Part shown: positions 52,706 to 61,002 of the stretch, piece by piece
How positions within the stretch are numbered: the stretch's first letter is position 1
Layout of the letters: the number at the start of each line of letters is the position of its first letter
NCBI RefSeq assembly: GCF_002847305.1
Contig: NZ_CP025408.1
Coordinates: 2,935,001 to 2,999,000 of the forward strand
DNA length: 64,000 nucleotides
DNA from: Paracoccus tegillarcae
GTDB lineage: Bacteria; Pseudomonadota; Alphaproteobacteria; Rhodobacterales; Rhodobacteraceae
Direction: 5' to 3'
Translations under genes and position numbers: made by a program
The notes under the pieces: model-generated
Database searches by the model: none
What the model was told of the DNA's origin: nothing
What the model saw: the letters and a program-made list of their open reading frames with translations, nothing else

Positions 52706-53691
52706 GCGATCCCGATGGCCAGCCGGTGCAACTGATCGCGATAACCCGTCCGCGCCGAGGGTTGATCGGGGTCAGAGGTCATTGCAATGGCAAGCGGTGC
52801 GTTCCTCGAACCGCCGGGGAACACATAGATCATCTGTCCGCCATAGCCCCAGCCATAGCGCAGATCGCGGCCCACGATACGGGTCAGGAACCAGCCATAG
52901 CCATAGCCCTGTCCGCTGAAAATCGAGGCGGTGCGGCGCTGCCAGCTTGTCTCGATCCAGTCCTGCGGCACGATCTGCTGACCATTGGCGCGACCATCCG
53001 CCGCGTAAACCGCGCCGAAATTCATCAGTGACCGCGTGCTCATGGCCATCTGATTGCCGCCCAGATAGATGCCCTGCGGATCCCGTTCCCAGCCGGTGAT
53101 GCCAAAGCCGGGGATCGGCGCCAGCCAGTCGCGGGCCAGATCCAGTGTGCTGCGCCCGGTCACACGGGTCAGGACGGCGGAAACCAGATGGCTCGAGGCG
53201 GTGGAATATTGCATCCGCCCACCGGGATCTTGCGTAAAGGGCGCGGCCAGTGCTGTGCGCACCCAATTCCCGCTGCTGACCCAACGTCCGTAATTCGCGC
53301 CCGATTGGCGCTCCAGACCGGCCTGCATGGACAGCAGATTGCCAAGCGTGATGCGCGACAGGCGCGGATCGGGGTCGCCGGGCAAATCGGCCGCCAGTAT
53401 CGGCGCAATTGGCTGGTCGGGGCCGTCCAGTGCACCTCGCTGAACGGCGATGCCTGCCAGCGCAGAGATGATCGATTTCGAGGCCGATTTGATATTTGTG
53501 GGCTGGTCCGGGGTCCATCCGTGATAGCCGCGCGCTGCAATTTCTGCGCCGTCGCGCCAAATGGCCACGGCACGAATGCGATCCAGCGCCTCGACCTCGT
53601 CCAGCAGGCGGCCAAGCCGGTCCTGAGCCAGGGAAGGTGCGGCCAGCAATGGGCTGAGGGCGGCGGCGGTGATCAGGGTTCTACGGTGCAT
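52693..53691 (-). CDS. Serine hydrolase, beta-lactamase class C/esterase family
   Basis: A 332-residue exported hydrolase. The signal peptide is MHRRTLITAAALSPLLAAPSLAQ. The catalytic SxxK motif is KSASKSIIS (about 87-95) and the second motif tyrosine is in MQYSTASSH. A HG-like final motif is GYGGQMIYVFPG. Substrates could be peptides, esters or beta-lactams; most family members of this length are not resistance enzymes. It is convergent with the UDG-like gene. Confidence 0.85.
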   Translation of the reverse strand: MHRRTLITAAALSPLLAAPSLAQDRLGRLLDEVEALDRIRAVAIWRDGAEIAARGYHGWTPDQPTNIKSASKSIISALAGIAVQRGALDGPDQPIAPILAADLPGDPDPRLSRITLGNLLSMQAGLERQSGANYGRWVSSGNWVRTALAAPFTQDPGGRMQYSTASSHLVSAVLTRVTGRSTLDLARDWLAPIPGFGITGWERDPQGIYLGGNQMAMSTRSLMNFGAVYAADGRANGQQIVPQDWIETSWQRRTASIFSGQGYGYGWFLTRIVGRDLRYGWGYGGQMIYVFPGGSRNAPLAIAMTSDPDQPSARTGYRDQLHRLAIGIAQAV

Positions 53692-53779
53692 TTTGCGGTT
53701 CTAGCGAGCCGCCCGACAATGCAGAAATCAAGCCTGCGTGTGTCTTGCCCTTTGGCCGCCCAGGGCTTAGCGAGGCCCG

Positions 53780-54520
53780 ATGACCGCTCTTGATGATCTT
53801 GCCGAAACGCCGTTTCACGAAGCTGATGCGCAGACCCGTTCGCGGATGATGTCGCGACTGGCCGATACGCGGCTGGCGGTCGCGCTGACGACCCAGCCCA
53901 TGGGCGATGAGATCGAGTTGCAGATGTTCCCGTTTGAGGGCAATCAGGCCGCGCTGGCGTGTGATACCGAAGAACGTCTGGCCGATTTCCTGAATGGGCC
54001 GACGCCCTATGCGGCGATGCCGGGCCGCGTTCTGGCGGGGCTGTTGGCCGATGCCGGTGCGGGTTTGCTGGTCAATCCGGGCCATCCCTCGCAAATGTTG
54101 CTGGATGCGGGCTCGCTTATGTGGTTGCGCGGCGCGCTGGCTGCCCGACCCGAGGCCGAGACGGCGCGGCTGGACCTGTGCGCACCCTCACCCGAGGCGG
54201 TGGCGGCGCTGGCGCCGCCGCTGGCCGAACGGCTGGGCGATCTGCGCGACCTGATCACCGGTGCCGCGCTGGCCGGAATACGCGGCGAGCGCGATCAACC
54301 GGTGGCTCAGCTGTTGCTGATCGCGGGCGCGCCCGAGGACCAGCAGCCCGCCATCGCAAAGGCGCTGGCCGAAACGCTGGCCTTTCTGCCGCCGCAGCCC
54401 GGCGGCGTGGATATCAGCTTTTCCGATGCCGCACCGCCTGCCGGGGCATTGCGATTTGACCTGACAGCGCAAACGCCCCCCGCCGTAGCCCGTCCAAAGG
54501 GGCCACCGAACCTCCGTTGA
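53780..54520 (+). CDS. SseB-like protein
   Basis: A 246-residue protein whose first 120 residues resemble the SseB N-terminal domain: RSRMMSRLADTRLAVALTTQ, LQMFPFEGNQAALACDTEERLADFLNG, and GLLVNPGHPSQMLLDAGSLMWLR. The C-terminal half is Ala/Pro-rich with DQPVAQLLLIAGA. SseB was named for serine-sensitivity but the family's role is unclear. It is divergent from the serine hydrolase. Confidence 0.7.
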   Translation: MTALDDLAETPFHEADAQTRSRMMSRLADTRLAVALTTQPMGDEIELQMFPFEGNQAALACDTEERLADFLNGPTPYAAMPGRVLAGLLADAGAGLLVNPGHPSQMLLDAGSLMWLRGALAARPEAETARLDLCAPSPEAVAALAPPLAERLGDLRDLITGAALAGIRGERDQPVAQLLLIAGAPEDQQPAIAKALAETLAFLPPQPGGVDISFSDAAPPAGALRFDLTAQTPPAVARPKGPPNLR

Positions 54521-54559
54521 TCGGTTGCCAGTTGCAGCGCAACCTGCGACAACGCCTGC

Positions 54560-55255
54560 ATGATGACAGCACGTGCCAAGGCTCTCTTCGTCCATCTGCT
54601 GACCGCAACAGGGGTCATCTTCTCGATGCTCGCCATGCTGGCGGCGGTCGATGGCGACTGGTCGGAAATGTTTATGTGGCTGCTGGTGGCCTTTGTGGTC
54701 GATGGCATCGACGGCCCGCTTGCCCGCCGCTTTGATGTCAAGGCAAACTGGCCCGCCTATGATGGCGTGCTGATGGACCTTATCATCGACTATATCACCT
54801 ATGTCTTTATCCCGGCCTTTGCGCTGTTCCAGTCGGACCTGCTGTCGGGCTGGACGGGGTGGTTTCTGTGCTTTGTCATCGTTTACGGCAGTATCATATA
54901 TTTTGCCGACACGCGCATGAAGACAAAGGATAATTCATTCGCCGGATTTCCTGCCTGCTGGAATATGGTGGTGCTGGTCCTGTTCGCGATCAAGCCGCAT
55001 TGGGCGGTGATTGCTGTCATCGTCGTGCTGCTGACGGGCGCGATGTTCACCAATATCAAATTCATCCATCCGGTGCGCACGGAACGCTGGCGGGCGATAT
55101 CGCTGCCGATGGCTGTGGCCTGGATGGTCTTTGGGCTTTGGGCGATTGCGGTCGATTTTCATCCGGCAAGCTGGGCAGTCTGGGGGCTGGTCATCACCTC
55201 GGTCTGGCTGCTCTGCGCGGGCGCGGTGCAGCAGTTGCTGCCAGACCGTGACTGA
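54560..55255 (+). CDS. pcs: Phosphatidylcholine synthase
   Basis: A 231-residue membrane enzyme joining choline directly to CDP-diacylglycerol. The CDP-alcohol phosphotransferase motif is present as DGIDGPLARRFDVKANWPAYDGVLMDLIIDY, with the long Pcs spacing between its aspartates; the FADTRMKTKDNSFAGFPACWN block is typical of Pcs. About eight hydrophobic segments are seen. Phosphatidylcholine is a usual membrane lipid in Rhodobacteraceae. It follows the SseB-like gene by 39 bp. Confidence 0.9.
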   Translation: MMTARAKALFVHLLTATGVIFSMLAMLAAVDGDWSEMFMWLLVAFVVDGIDGPLARRFDVKANWPAYDGVLMDLIIDYITYVFIPAFALFQSDLLSGWTGWFLCFVIVYGSIIYFADTRMKTKDNSFAGFPACWNMVVLVLFAIKPHWAVIAVIVVLLTGAMFTNIKFIHPVRTERWRAISLPMAVAWMVFGLWAIAVDFHPASWAVWGLVITSVWLLCAGAVQQLLPDRD

Positions 55256-55337
55256 TCGATTGCGCCTGCTTGAAAAAGCTTGATCGAACAATATCAAGCG
55301 GCCAATGATCACCATCATTACAACAGTGGGGGCTGGG

Positions 55338-56810
55338 ATGCTGAAAAGACTGATGAATGCCACGGCAGGTTTGGCGCTGATGGCAAGCGGTGCCTGGGCC
55401 GCGCCCGATGCGATCACGCTGGGTATGGTTCTTGAGCCACCCAATCTGGACCCGACAGGCGGTGCCGCTGCCGCGATTGACGAGGTTGTTTACGCCAATC
55501 TGTTCGAGGGACTGACGCGCTTCGGCCCTGACGGCAGCATCCAGCCGGCGCTGGCCGCAAGCTGGGACGTCGAACAGGACGGCCGCGTCTATGTGTTTCA
55601 CCTGCAGGACGGCGTGACCTTCCACGACGGTGCCGAATTCACGGCCGAGGATGTGGTCTTTTCGCTTGATCGTTCGCGGGCCGATGACAGCACCAATGCA
55701 CAAAAGGCGCTGTTTGAGGGGATCGAAAGCGTCGAGGCCGTTGATCCGGCCACCGTCCGCGTTACGCTGACGGCGCCAGACGGCAATTTCATCTTCAAGA
55801 TGGCCTGGGGCGATGCGGTGATGGTCGATGAGGCCAGCGTGGCGGATATCGCGACGCATCCGGTGGGCACGGGCCCGTTTCAATTCAGCGAATGGGTGCA
55901 GGGCGACCGGATCGAGCTGAGCGCATTTGATGGCTATTGGGGCGAAAAGCCGGCGCTGAAGACGGCAACGTTTCGCATCATTTCCGACCCGACCGCCGCA
56001 TTTGCGGCGATGATGGCGGGCGATATCGACGCCTTTCCGAATTATCCCGCGCCCGAAACTTTGCCCCAGCTGGAAGCCGATCCCCGCTTCAAGGTGATTG
56101 TCGGCACGACCGAAGGCGAGACGATCCTGGCGATGAACAATACCCAGCCGCCGCTGGACGACGTGAAGGTGCGTGAGGCCATCGCGCATGCCATCAACCG
56201 GCAGGATCTGGTGGATGGTGCCATGTTTGGCTATGGCACCCCGATCGGATCGCATTTCGCGCCGCATCACCCGGATTACGTCGATGAAACCGGCAAATCC
56301 GCCTTTGACCCCGAGGCGTCGCGGGCATTGCTGACCGAGGCCGGGCAGAGCGATCTGAACTTGCGCCTGGCGCTGCCACCGCCTCCCTACGCGCGGCGCG
56401 GCGGCGAGATCGTGGCAGCGCAGCTGCGCGAGGTCGGGATCCAGACCGAGATCACCAATATGGAATGGGCGCAATGGTTGGAGACAGTGTTCAACGGCGG
56501 TGACTTCGACCTGACCATCATCAGCCATACCGAGCCGATGGATATCGATATCTATGCCCGGCCCGACTATTATTTCCACTATGCGCGGCCGGAATTCGTC
56601 GCCTTGATGGATGAGCTGAAGGCGACGGTCGACCCGGCGCAGCGCAGCGAATTGCTGAAACAGGCGCAGGCCATGATCGCGGATGACTACGTCAATGCGT
56701 TCCTGTTCCAACTGGCCAAGACAGGCGTCGCCAATGCCAAGATCGAAGGGCTATGGGAGAACGCTCCAACGCAGGCCAATGACCTGACACGAGTGCATTG
56801 GCTGGATTGA
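55338..56810 (+). CDS. ABC transporter substrate-binding protein, family 5
   Basis: A 490-residue SBP_bac_5 protein for peptides or similar solutes. ATG 55338 (after GGGGGCTGGG) gives a signal peptide ending GAWAAPD; ATG 55305 would spoil it. Mature blocks are LGMVLEPPNLDPTGG, VFHLQDGVTFHDGAEFTAEDVVFSLDR, and VREAIAHAINRQDLVDGAMFGYGTPIGSHF. No permease or ATPase follows, so it is an orphan binding protein here. A 7-bp dyad GCTTGAT/ATCAAGC (55278-55299) precedes it. Confidence 0.88.
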   Translation: MLKRLMNATAGLALMASGAWAAPDAITLGMVLEPPNLDPTGGAAAAIDEVVYANLFEGLTRFGPDGSIQPALAASWDVEQDGRVYVFHLQDGVTFHDGAEFTAEDVVFSLDRSRADDSTNAQKALFEGIESVEAVDPATVRVTLTAPDGNFIFKMAWGDAVMVDEASVADIATHPVGTGPFQFSEWVQGDRIELSAFDGYWGEKPALKTATFRIISDPTAAFAAMMAGDIDAFPNYPAPETLPQLEADPRFKVIVGTTEGETILAMNNTQPPLDDVKVREAIAHAINRQDLVDGAMFGYGTPIGSHFAPHHPDYVDETGKSAFDPEASRALLTEAGQSDLNLRLALPPPPYARRGGEIVAAQLREVGIQTEITNMEWAQWLETVFNGGDFDLTIISHTEPMDIDIYARPDYYFHYARPEFVALMDELKATVDPAQRSELLKQAQAMIADDYVNAFLFQLAKTGVANAKIEGLWENAPTQANDLTRVHWLD

Positions 56811-56841
56811 TCCCGATCTTTGACCGCTGATCAAATTGAAA

Positions 56842-56861
56842 GGCTGGGCGGGTGCCCGGCC
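56842..56861 (+). terminator. Terminator after the substrate-binding protein gene
   Basis: GGCTGGGC (56842-56849), loop GGGT, GCCCGGCC (56854-56861) form an 8-bp stem with one G-U pair, followed by TTGCTGTTTCTT. It lies 32 bp after the stop. Confidence 0.7.
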
Positions 56862-56886
56862 TTGCTGTTTCTTGCGTCAATGCGCA

Positions 56887-57012
56887 TTAGCGCGCATTGA
56901 GCGCTGCAATCTCATGGGGCAGCAGGCCCAGGCGAAAGCGGTTGCGGGTCGTGCCCTTGCCAAGATGATCGACGAGGCGGGTGCCATAAACGGCGAAATA
57001 GCTGAGCATCAT
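56887..57012 (-). CDS. Possible small protein of 41 residues
   Basis: A short frame starting ATG 57012 with AGGAC seven bases upstream and ending TAA 56887, inside the gap between the binding-protein and FucP-like genes. It reads MMLSYFAVYG at the start and RFRLGLLPHEIAALNAR at the end, loosely like the tail of DUF1127 proteins. A perfect 9-bp dyad TCAATGCGC/GCGCATTGA (56877-56900) spans its stop. Expression is not certain. Confidence 0.35.
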   Translation of the reverse strand: MMLSYFAVYGTRLVDHLGKGTTRNRFRLGLLPHEIAALNAR

Positions 57013-57122
57013 TCTTGTCCTGCAATTCTGTTTGTCCCGCTCAAGGTCGATGCGGCGACGCAGAAAAACAAGCACCACCCGCGAAAACCTGGTTTGCGTG
57101 TGGCGCAAGGCCCGACAGCTTG

Positions 57123-58415
57123 TCATTCGGGCTGAGCATGTCGACGCTGGCGCGATCTGAGGTCAAACAACGCAAAGGCCGCGACGACCAGAAAGCACAG
57201 CGCCGGTACGATATAGGAAAAGGCAGCACCACGGGCATCCATCACCGCGCCATGCACCAGTGGCAACAGCGCCCCGCCAAGGATCGCCATGACCAAGCCG
57301 GCGGCCCCGAATTTGGTATCTTCGCCCAGGCCGTGCAGCGCGATGCCATAGATGGTCGGGAACATCAGCGACAGACAGGCAGAGATCATCACGATCGCCC
57401 AGACGCCCGAGATGCCGGGATTGGCCATGGCGTAGAGGCAAAGTGCCGAGCCACCGATCGCCATGACACCAAGCAGGGCAGCGGGGCGCAGAAAGCCCAT
57501 CAGCCAGACCATGACAAAGCGCGAGACCAGAAAGACCAGCAGACTGGCTTGCAGATACCAGCCTGCCTGCGCCTCATCGCCGCCAATGGCCTCGATCACG
57601 TATTGAATGGTGAAGGTCCAGACGCAGGTTTGCGCGGCGACGTTGAAAAACTGCGCGATCACACCGAAGGAATAATGTCGGTTGGCCAGCAGCCGCTTGA
57701 GTGTGGCGCCGAAATTGACGTCGCGCGGGCCTTGGGCGACGGCCTCGCGTTCGGTGGGCATTCTGGTCAGGAAAATGGCGACCCAGATGGCCAGCAAAAC
57801 GAAGGCGAAGCCGACATAGGGCACCATCACCGCCGAGAGTTCATCGGCCTGTATCGCCTGCAGGGCTGCGGGTGCCATTGCGGCGCGTTCCTCGGGTGTG
57901 GCGGGATTGAGCTGCGGCAGGATCAGCGCGGCTGACAGGAACACGCCGATATTGGTGCCCACCGGGTTGAAGGCCTGGGCAAAGTTCAGCCGCCGGGTCG
58001 CATTGCCCTCGGGGCCCATCGAGATGACGAAAGGGTTGGCCGAGGTTTCCAGGATCGACAAGCCGCCGGCCAGCGTGAACAGCGCCAGCAGGAAAAAGCC
58101 AAACGTCATGGATTGCGAGGCCGGATAGAACAGGAACGCCCCCGCAATCGCGCAGCCCAGCCCGACCAGAACACCGGTCTTGTAGGAATAGCGGCGATTG
58201 ATGAAGGCCGCCGGCAAGGCGAGGCAGAAATAGGCCCCGTAATAAGAAAACTGCACGAAAGAGGCCTGCAGCGTGCTCATCGAAAAGATCTTGGAGAACA
58301 CCTTGACCAGCGGATCGGTCATGTTCGCGGCAATTCCCCAGGCCGCAAAACAGGTCACGATCAGGATGAAGGGGAAGCGCATGCCATCATAGACAAATTT
58401 GCGTTCGTTACTCAT
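57123..58415 (-). CDS. FucP-type MFS sugar transporter
   Basis: A 430-residue proton-coupled sugar symporter of the FHS (fucose/glucose/galactose) branch. It has 12 hydrophobic segments and the family blocks FAAWGIAANMTDPLVKVFSKIFSMS, FVQFSYYGAYFCLALPAAFINRRYSYKTGVLVGL and LETSANPFVISMGPEGNATRRLNFAQAFNPVGTNIG. The exact sugar is unknown. A perfect 13-bp palindrome lies 36-48 bp upstream, so local repression is likely; no regulator gene is in the window. Confidence 0.9.
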   Translation of the reverse strand: MSNERKFVYDGMRFPFILIVTCFAAWGIAANMTDPLVKVFSKIFSMSTLQASFVQFSYYGAYFCLALPAAFINRRYSYKTGVLVGLGCAIAGAFLFYPASQSMTFGFFLLALFTLAGGLSILETSANPFVISMGPEGNATRRLNFAQAFNPVGTNIGVFLSAALILPQLNPATPEERAAMAPAALQAIQADELSAVMVPYVGFAFVLLAIWVAIFLTRMPTEREAVAQGPRDVNFGATLKRLLANRHYSFGVIAQFFNVAAQTCVWTFTIQYVIEAIGGDEAQAGWYLQASLLVFLVSRFVMVWLMGFLRPAALLGVMAIGGSALCLYAMANPGISGVWAIVMISACLSLMFPTIYGIALHGLGEDTKFGAAGLVMAILGGALLPLVHGAVMDARGAAFSYIVPALCFLVVAAFALFDLRSRQRRHAQPE

Positions 58416-58450
58416 TGTGACCTCCCAGAGGTTGAAAATTACTCACGCAT

Positions 58451-58463
58451 TGCAACTGTTGCA
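58451..58463. promoter_or_regulatory. Palindromic operator upstream of the FucP-like gene
   Basis: TGCAAC-T-GTTGCA is a perfect 13-bp palindrome, extended by GCA/TGC with one bulge, 36 bp before the transporter start. LacI- and GntR-type sugar regulators bind dyads of this length. Confidence 0.5.
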
Positions 58464-58611
58464 TGCTTGTTGCCTGGAATGAAGCGAATTGCGTTCTGGC
58501 GGAGTGGGCGTCCTTCGCAACCGAAAGCCGCGATCCGAGGCCGCACACGGGCAAGGCGCCGGCTGGGCGCGCAAACCGCGCTGCGGACACCAAATCAACT
58601 GGCAGGCCGTT

Positions 58612-59604
58612 CTAGTCGCGCGTGAACTGCGCGCCGCAATTGGGGCAGGTGCAGTCCCTTCGGTCGCGTTCGCGTTGCAGAACCTCTTCACGGATCCCCG
58701 AGGCGATCTCGTAGCTGATGCCCATTTCCTTGCGCGCTTTTTCGATATGGGCCGCCTCGTGCAGGTCAATGCGGCCATCCTCCAGCGCGCGGCGAAACTG
58801 ATTGCGCAGGTTGTCGCGGCGGCGGTGCAGATGGTCGTTCAGCCCGCTGGCCAGAATGCCAGCGGGCAGGGCGGCCACGCCGATCCCCAGCACCGTGACC
58901 AGCCCGCCAAAGACGCGCCCCAGTGGGGTGATCGGCGTCACGTCGCCATATCCCACTGTGGTCAGCGTCACCATCGCCCACCACATGGCATGCGGGATCG
59001 AGCCAAAGGCATCGGGCTGGGCCTTGTGCTCGACCAGATAGGCGCCGGTCGATACCAGGATCAGCAGGATGAAGAGGATAAAGAAACCGGCAAAGAAGCT
59101 GCCGGCCTCTTCTCGGAACACATCGCGCAGCAGGGTCATCGCGGACGAATAGCGTGTCAGCTTGAAGATACGCAGCACCCGCAACACCCGCAGCAGGCGC
59201 AGATCGAAGGGCACGAACATCGCCAGATATGAAGGCAGGATCGCGATCAGGTCGATGATGGCCATTGGCGAGCGCGCCCAATTCCGGCGCGCCTGACCTT
59301 GCGGCATCTGTGGGTGGGCCTCGGGTGCGATCCAGATACGCAGCAGATATTCGACGGTAAAGACAAAGACCGAGACCACCTCGAAGAGGTTGAAGGCGGC
59401 ACGGTATTGCTGATGCAGCGAAGCCACCGATTCCAGCAAGACCGCTATGACATTCAATACGATCAGCACGATCAGGCCCAGATTGACCAACATGGCCCAG
59501 CCCCGCCCGATGCCATCGGGAGGGTCCAGTATCAGCCAGACCCGGTGGCGCAGTGTCGTTTGCCGGTTCTCGTCGGTCATTGCCTGAGGGTCGGAATCGC
59601 TCAT
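58612..59604 (-). CDS. Voltage-gated potassium channel with C-terminal zinc-ribbon-like tail
   Basis: A 330-residue six-segment ion channel. S4 carries regular arginines (LRLLRVLRVLRIFKLTR), and the pore has the potassium selectivity filter TLTTVGYGDVTP. The cytoplasmic tail is helical and ends CTCPNCGAQF, a possible half zinc ribbon. ATG 59604 lies one base after the ltrA stop, so the two are co-transcribed and probably coupled. Residues upstream of this ATG belong to ltrA. It conducts K+ on depolarisation (family knowledge). Confidence 0.9.
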   Translation of the reverse strand: MSDSDPQAMTDENRQTTLRHRVWLILDPPDGIGRGWAMLVNLGLIVLIVLNVIAVLLESVASLHQQYRAAFNLFEVVSVFVFTVEYLLRIWIAPEAHPQMPQGQARRNWARSPMAIIDLIAILPSYLAMFVPFDLRLLRVLRVLRIFKLTRYSSAMTLLRDVFREEAGSFFAGFFILFILLILVSTGAYLVEHKAQPDAFGSIPHAMWWAMVTLTTVGYGDVTPITPLGRVFGGLVTVLGIGVAALPAGILASGLNDHLHRRRDNLRNQFRRALEDGRIDLHEAAHIEKARKEMGISYEIASGIREEVLQRERDRRDCTCPNCGAQFTRD

Positions 59605-59605
59605 C

Positions 59606-60832
59606 CTAATGCCGGTCCGGCTTGGCCGTGTCCCAGTCATCCGCGCTCATCTCGCGGATGGCGCGGTAAAGTGGCCAGGCGATCTGTGAGAACAAGGCCG
59701 TGCCCCAGAGCAGATTCCCGATGATCGAGGGAATGTAGGGCACCAGCAGCAAGGTCAGCAGCGTCACCGCGATACCAAACAGACGCACGCGATTGGTGTG
59801 GTATTTGCGGGTCAGGTCGCGGTCGACGATCACCGACTGGATGATCGTCAGCGAACCCAGAAAGCCCACCAGGCCGATGCAGCCGATCACCGCGTAGTCG
59901 TAGGGGTATGGCTCGAGAAAGCCGACATAAACCTCGCCTGCCAGCGCAACGCCCATCAGGACGCAGCACAGCATCAGCACGATATGGGCGAACCAATAGG
60001 TCAGCATCTGGCCCTTGGAGTCGGATTTGGGTTTGGCATTGCCGGCGCTGTCGAAATAGACCCAGGCCATGACGAACAGGGAAATCCCGCCGATGGCCAG
60101 ATTGAACAATGTGCCGAAACTCACCTTGTAGATGCCCTTTTCGGACAGGGTCACGACGAGTTTAAAGAACCCTTCGCCGATCAGGATCAGGATCAACAGC
60201 GCAAAGCGCTCTGAGATATGGCCGAGCCGGGGGGTGATGCGGGTGTTCCAGAAGGTGCCCACCCGCGGCAGCACATATTGCAACTGCACCGAGAGCAGGC
60301 CCAGCCCAAAGACCCAATAGGCAAGCGGCCGGGGCAGGATCGCGCTGAGGGCAAAGACAGCGGCGAGAATAGCGAAGTTTCGCGCAACCGCGCGGGCGGC
60401 ATTGTCAGGGTGATCGGGATCGACGCCTGCCGCACGCAGCCACATTGCGGCCGTAATCGCGCGGTTCATGGCGTAGCCTAGCGCAAAGAAGGGCCAGCCC
60501 CCGGCGCCGATCGCAGGAATAGAGGCCGCAACGATCATCACCGTGATGATTTGCAGGGCCATGCCGATGCGATGCAGAATATCGGTCGAGACATAGACCG
60601 AATTGTAGATCGTGTTGTCCGCCCACGCATACCAGACGGCAAGAAACAGGCCGGTGAAGACCAGAAACCCATGCACATCCAGATGGTGCGACAGGTAATT
60701 GCCCAGCATGAAGATCGTGACCACATGGATCAGGTCATAGAACAGCTCGACCCAGTGGACGTGATCGTTCGTGTGCTCGGCGTCCAGGTGGTGCTTTGGC
60801 TTGCGCCAGAAGGGGTGGTCATGCTTGGCCAT
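59606..60832 (-). CDS. ltrA: Low temperature requirement A-like membrane protein
   Basis: A 408-residue polytopic protein of the LtrA family (named in Listeria for growth at low temperature). It starts ATG 60832 with AAGGAC eight bases upstream. The family signature VHWVELFYDLIHVVTIFMLGNYL is near 28-50 and YDYAVIGCIGLVGFLGSL lies in the second half. About eleven hydrophobic segments. Its biochemical function is unknown. It forms an operon with the potassium channel, suggesting a role at the membrane under stress. Confidence 0.85.
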   Translation of the reverse strand: MAKHDHPFWRKPKHHLDAEHTNDHVHWVELFYDLIHVVTIFMLGNYLSHHLDVHGFLVFTGLFLAVWYAWADNTIYNSVYVSTDILHRIGMALQIITVMIVAASIPAIGAGGWPFFALGYAMNRAITAAMWLRAAGVDPDHPDNAARAVARNFAILAAVFALSAILPRPLAYWVFGLGLLSVQLQYVLPRVGTFWNTRITPRLGHISERFALLILILIGEGFFKLVVTLSEKGIYKVSFGTLFNLAIGGISLFVMAWVYFDSAGNAKPKSDSKGQMLTYWFAHIVLMLCCVLMGVALAGEVYVGFLEPYPYDYAVIGCIGLVGFLGSLTIIQSVIVDRDLTRKYHTNRVRLFGIAVTLLTLLLVPYIPSIIGNLLWGTALFSQIAWPLYRAIREMSADDWDTAKPDRH

Positions 60833-60925
60833 TTCGTTTGTCCTTCTGCAGCATGTCTGTGTGTTCGGTGCCATCTTTGAAGCCTGCGTGAACAGCGTCA
60901 ACGCCGGATTGGCAAGCGGCCTGGC

Positions 60926-60960
60926 AAAATAAAAGACCCAGCCGCGCGAACGGCTGGGTC
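60926..60960 (-). terminator. Intrinsic terminator of the sodium/amino-acid symporter gene
   Basis: On the minus strand GACCCAGCCG, loop TTCGCG, CGGCTGGGTC form a perfect 10-bp stem followed by TTTTATTTT. It lies 43 bp after the symporter stop. Confidence 0.92.
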
Positions 60961-61002
60961 CTGTTTCAGCGCCCGCCTGTCACAGGCAGGGGCGTCGGGC
61001 GA

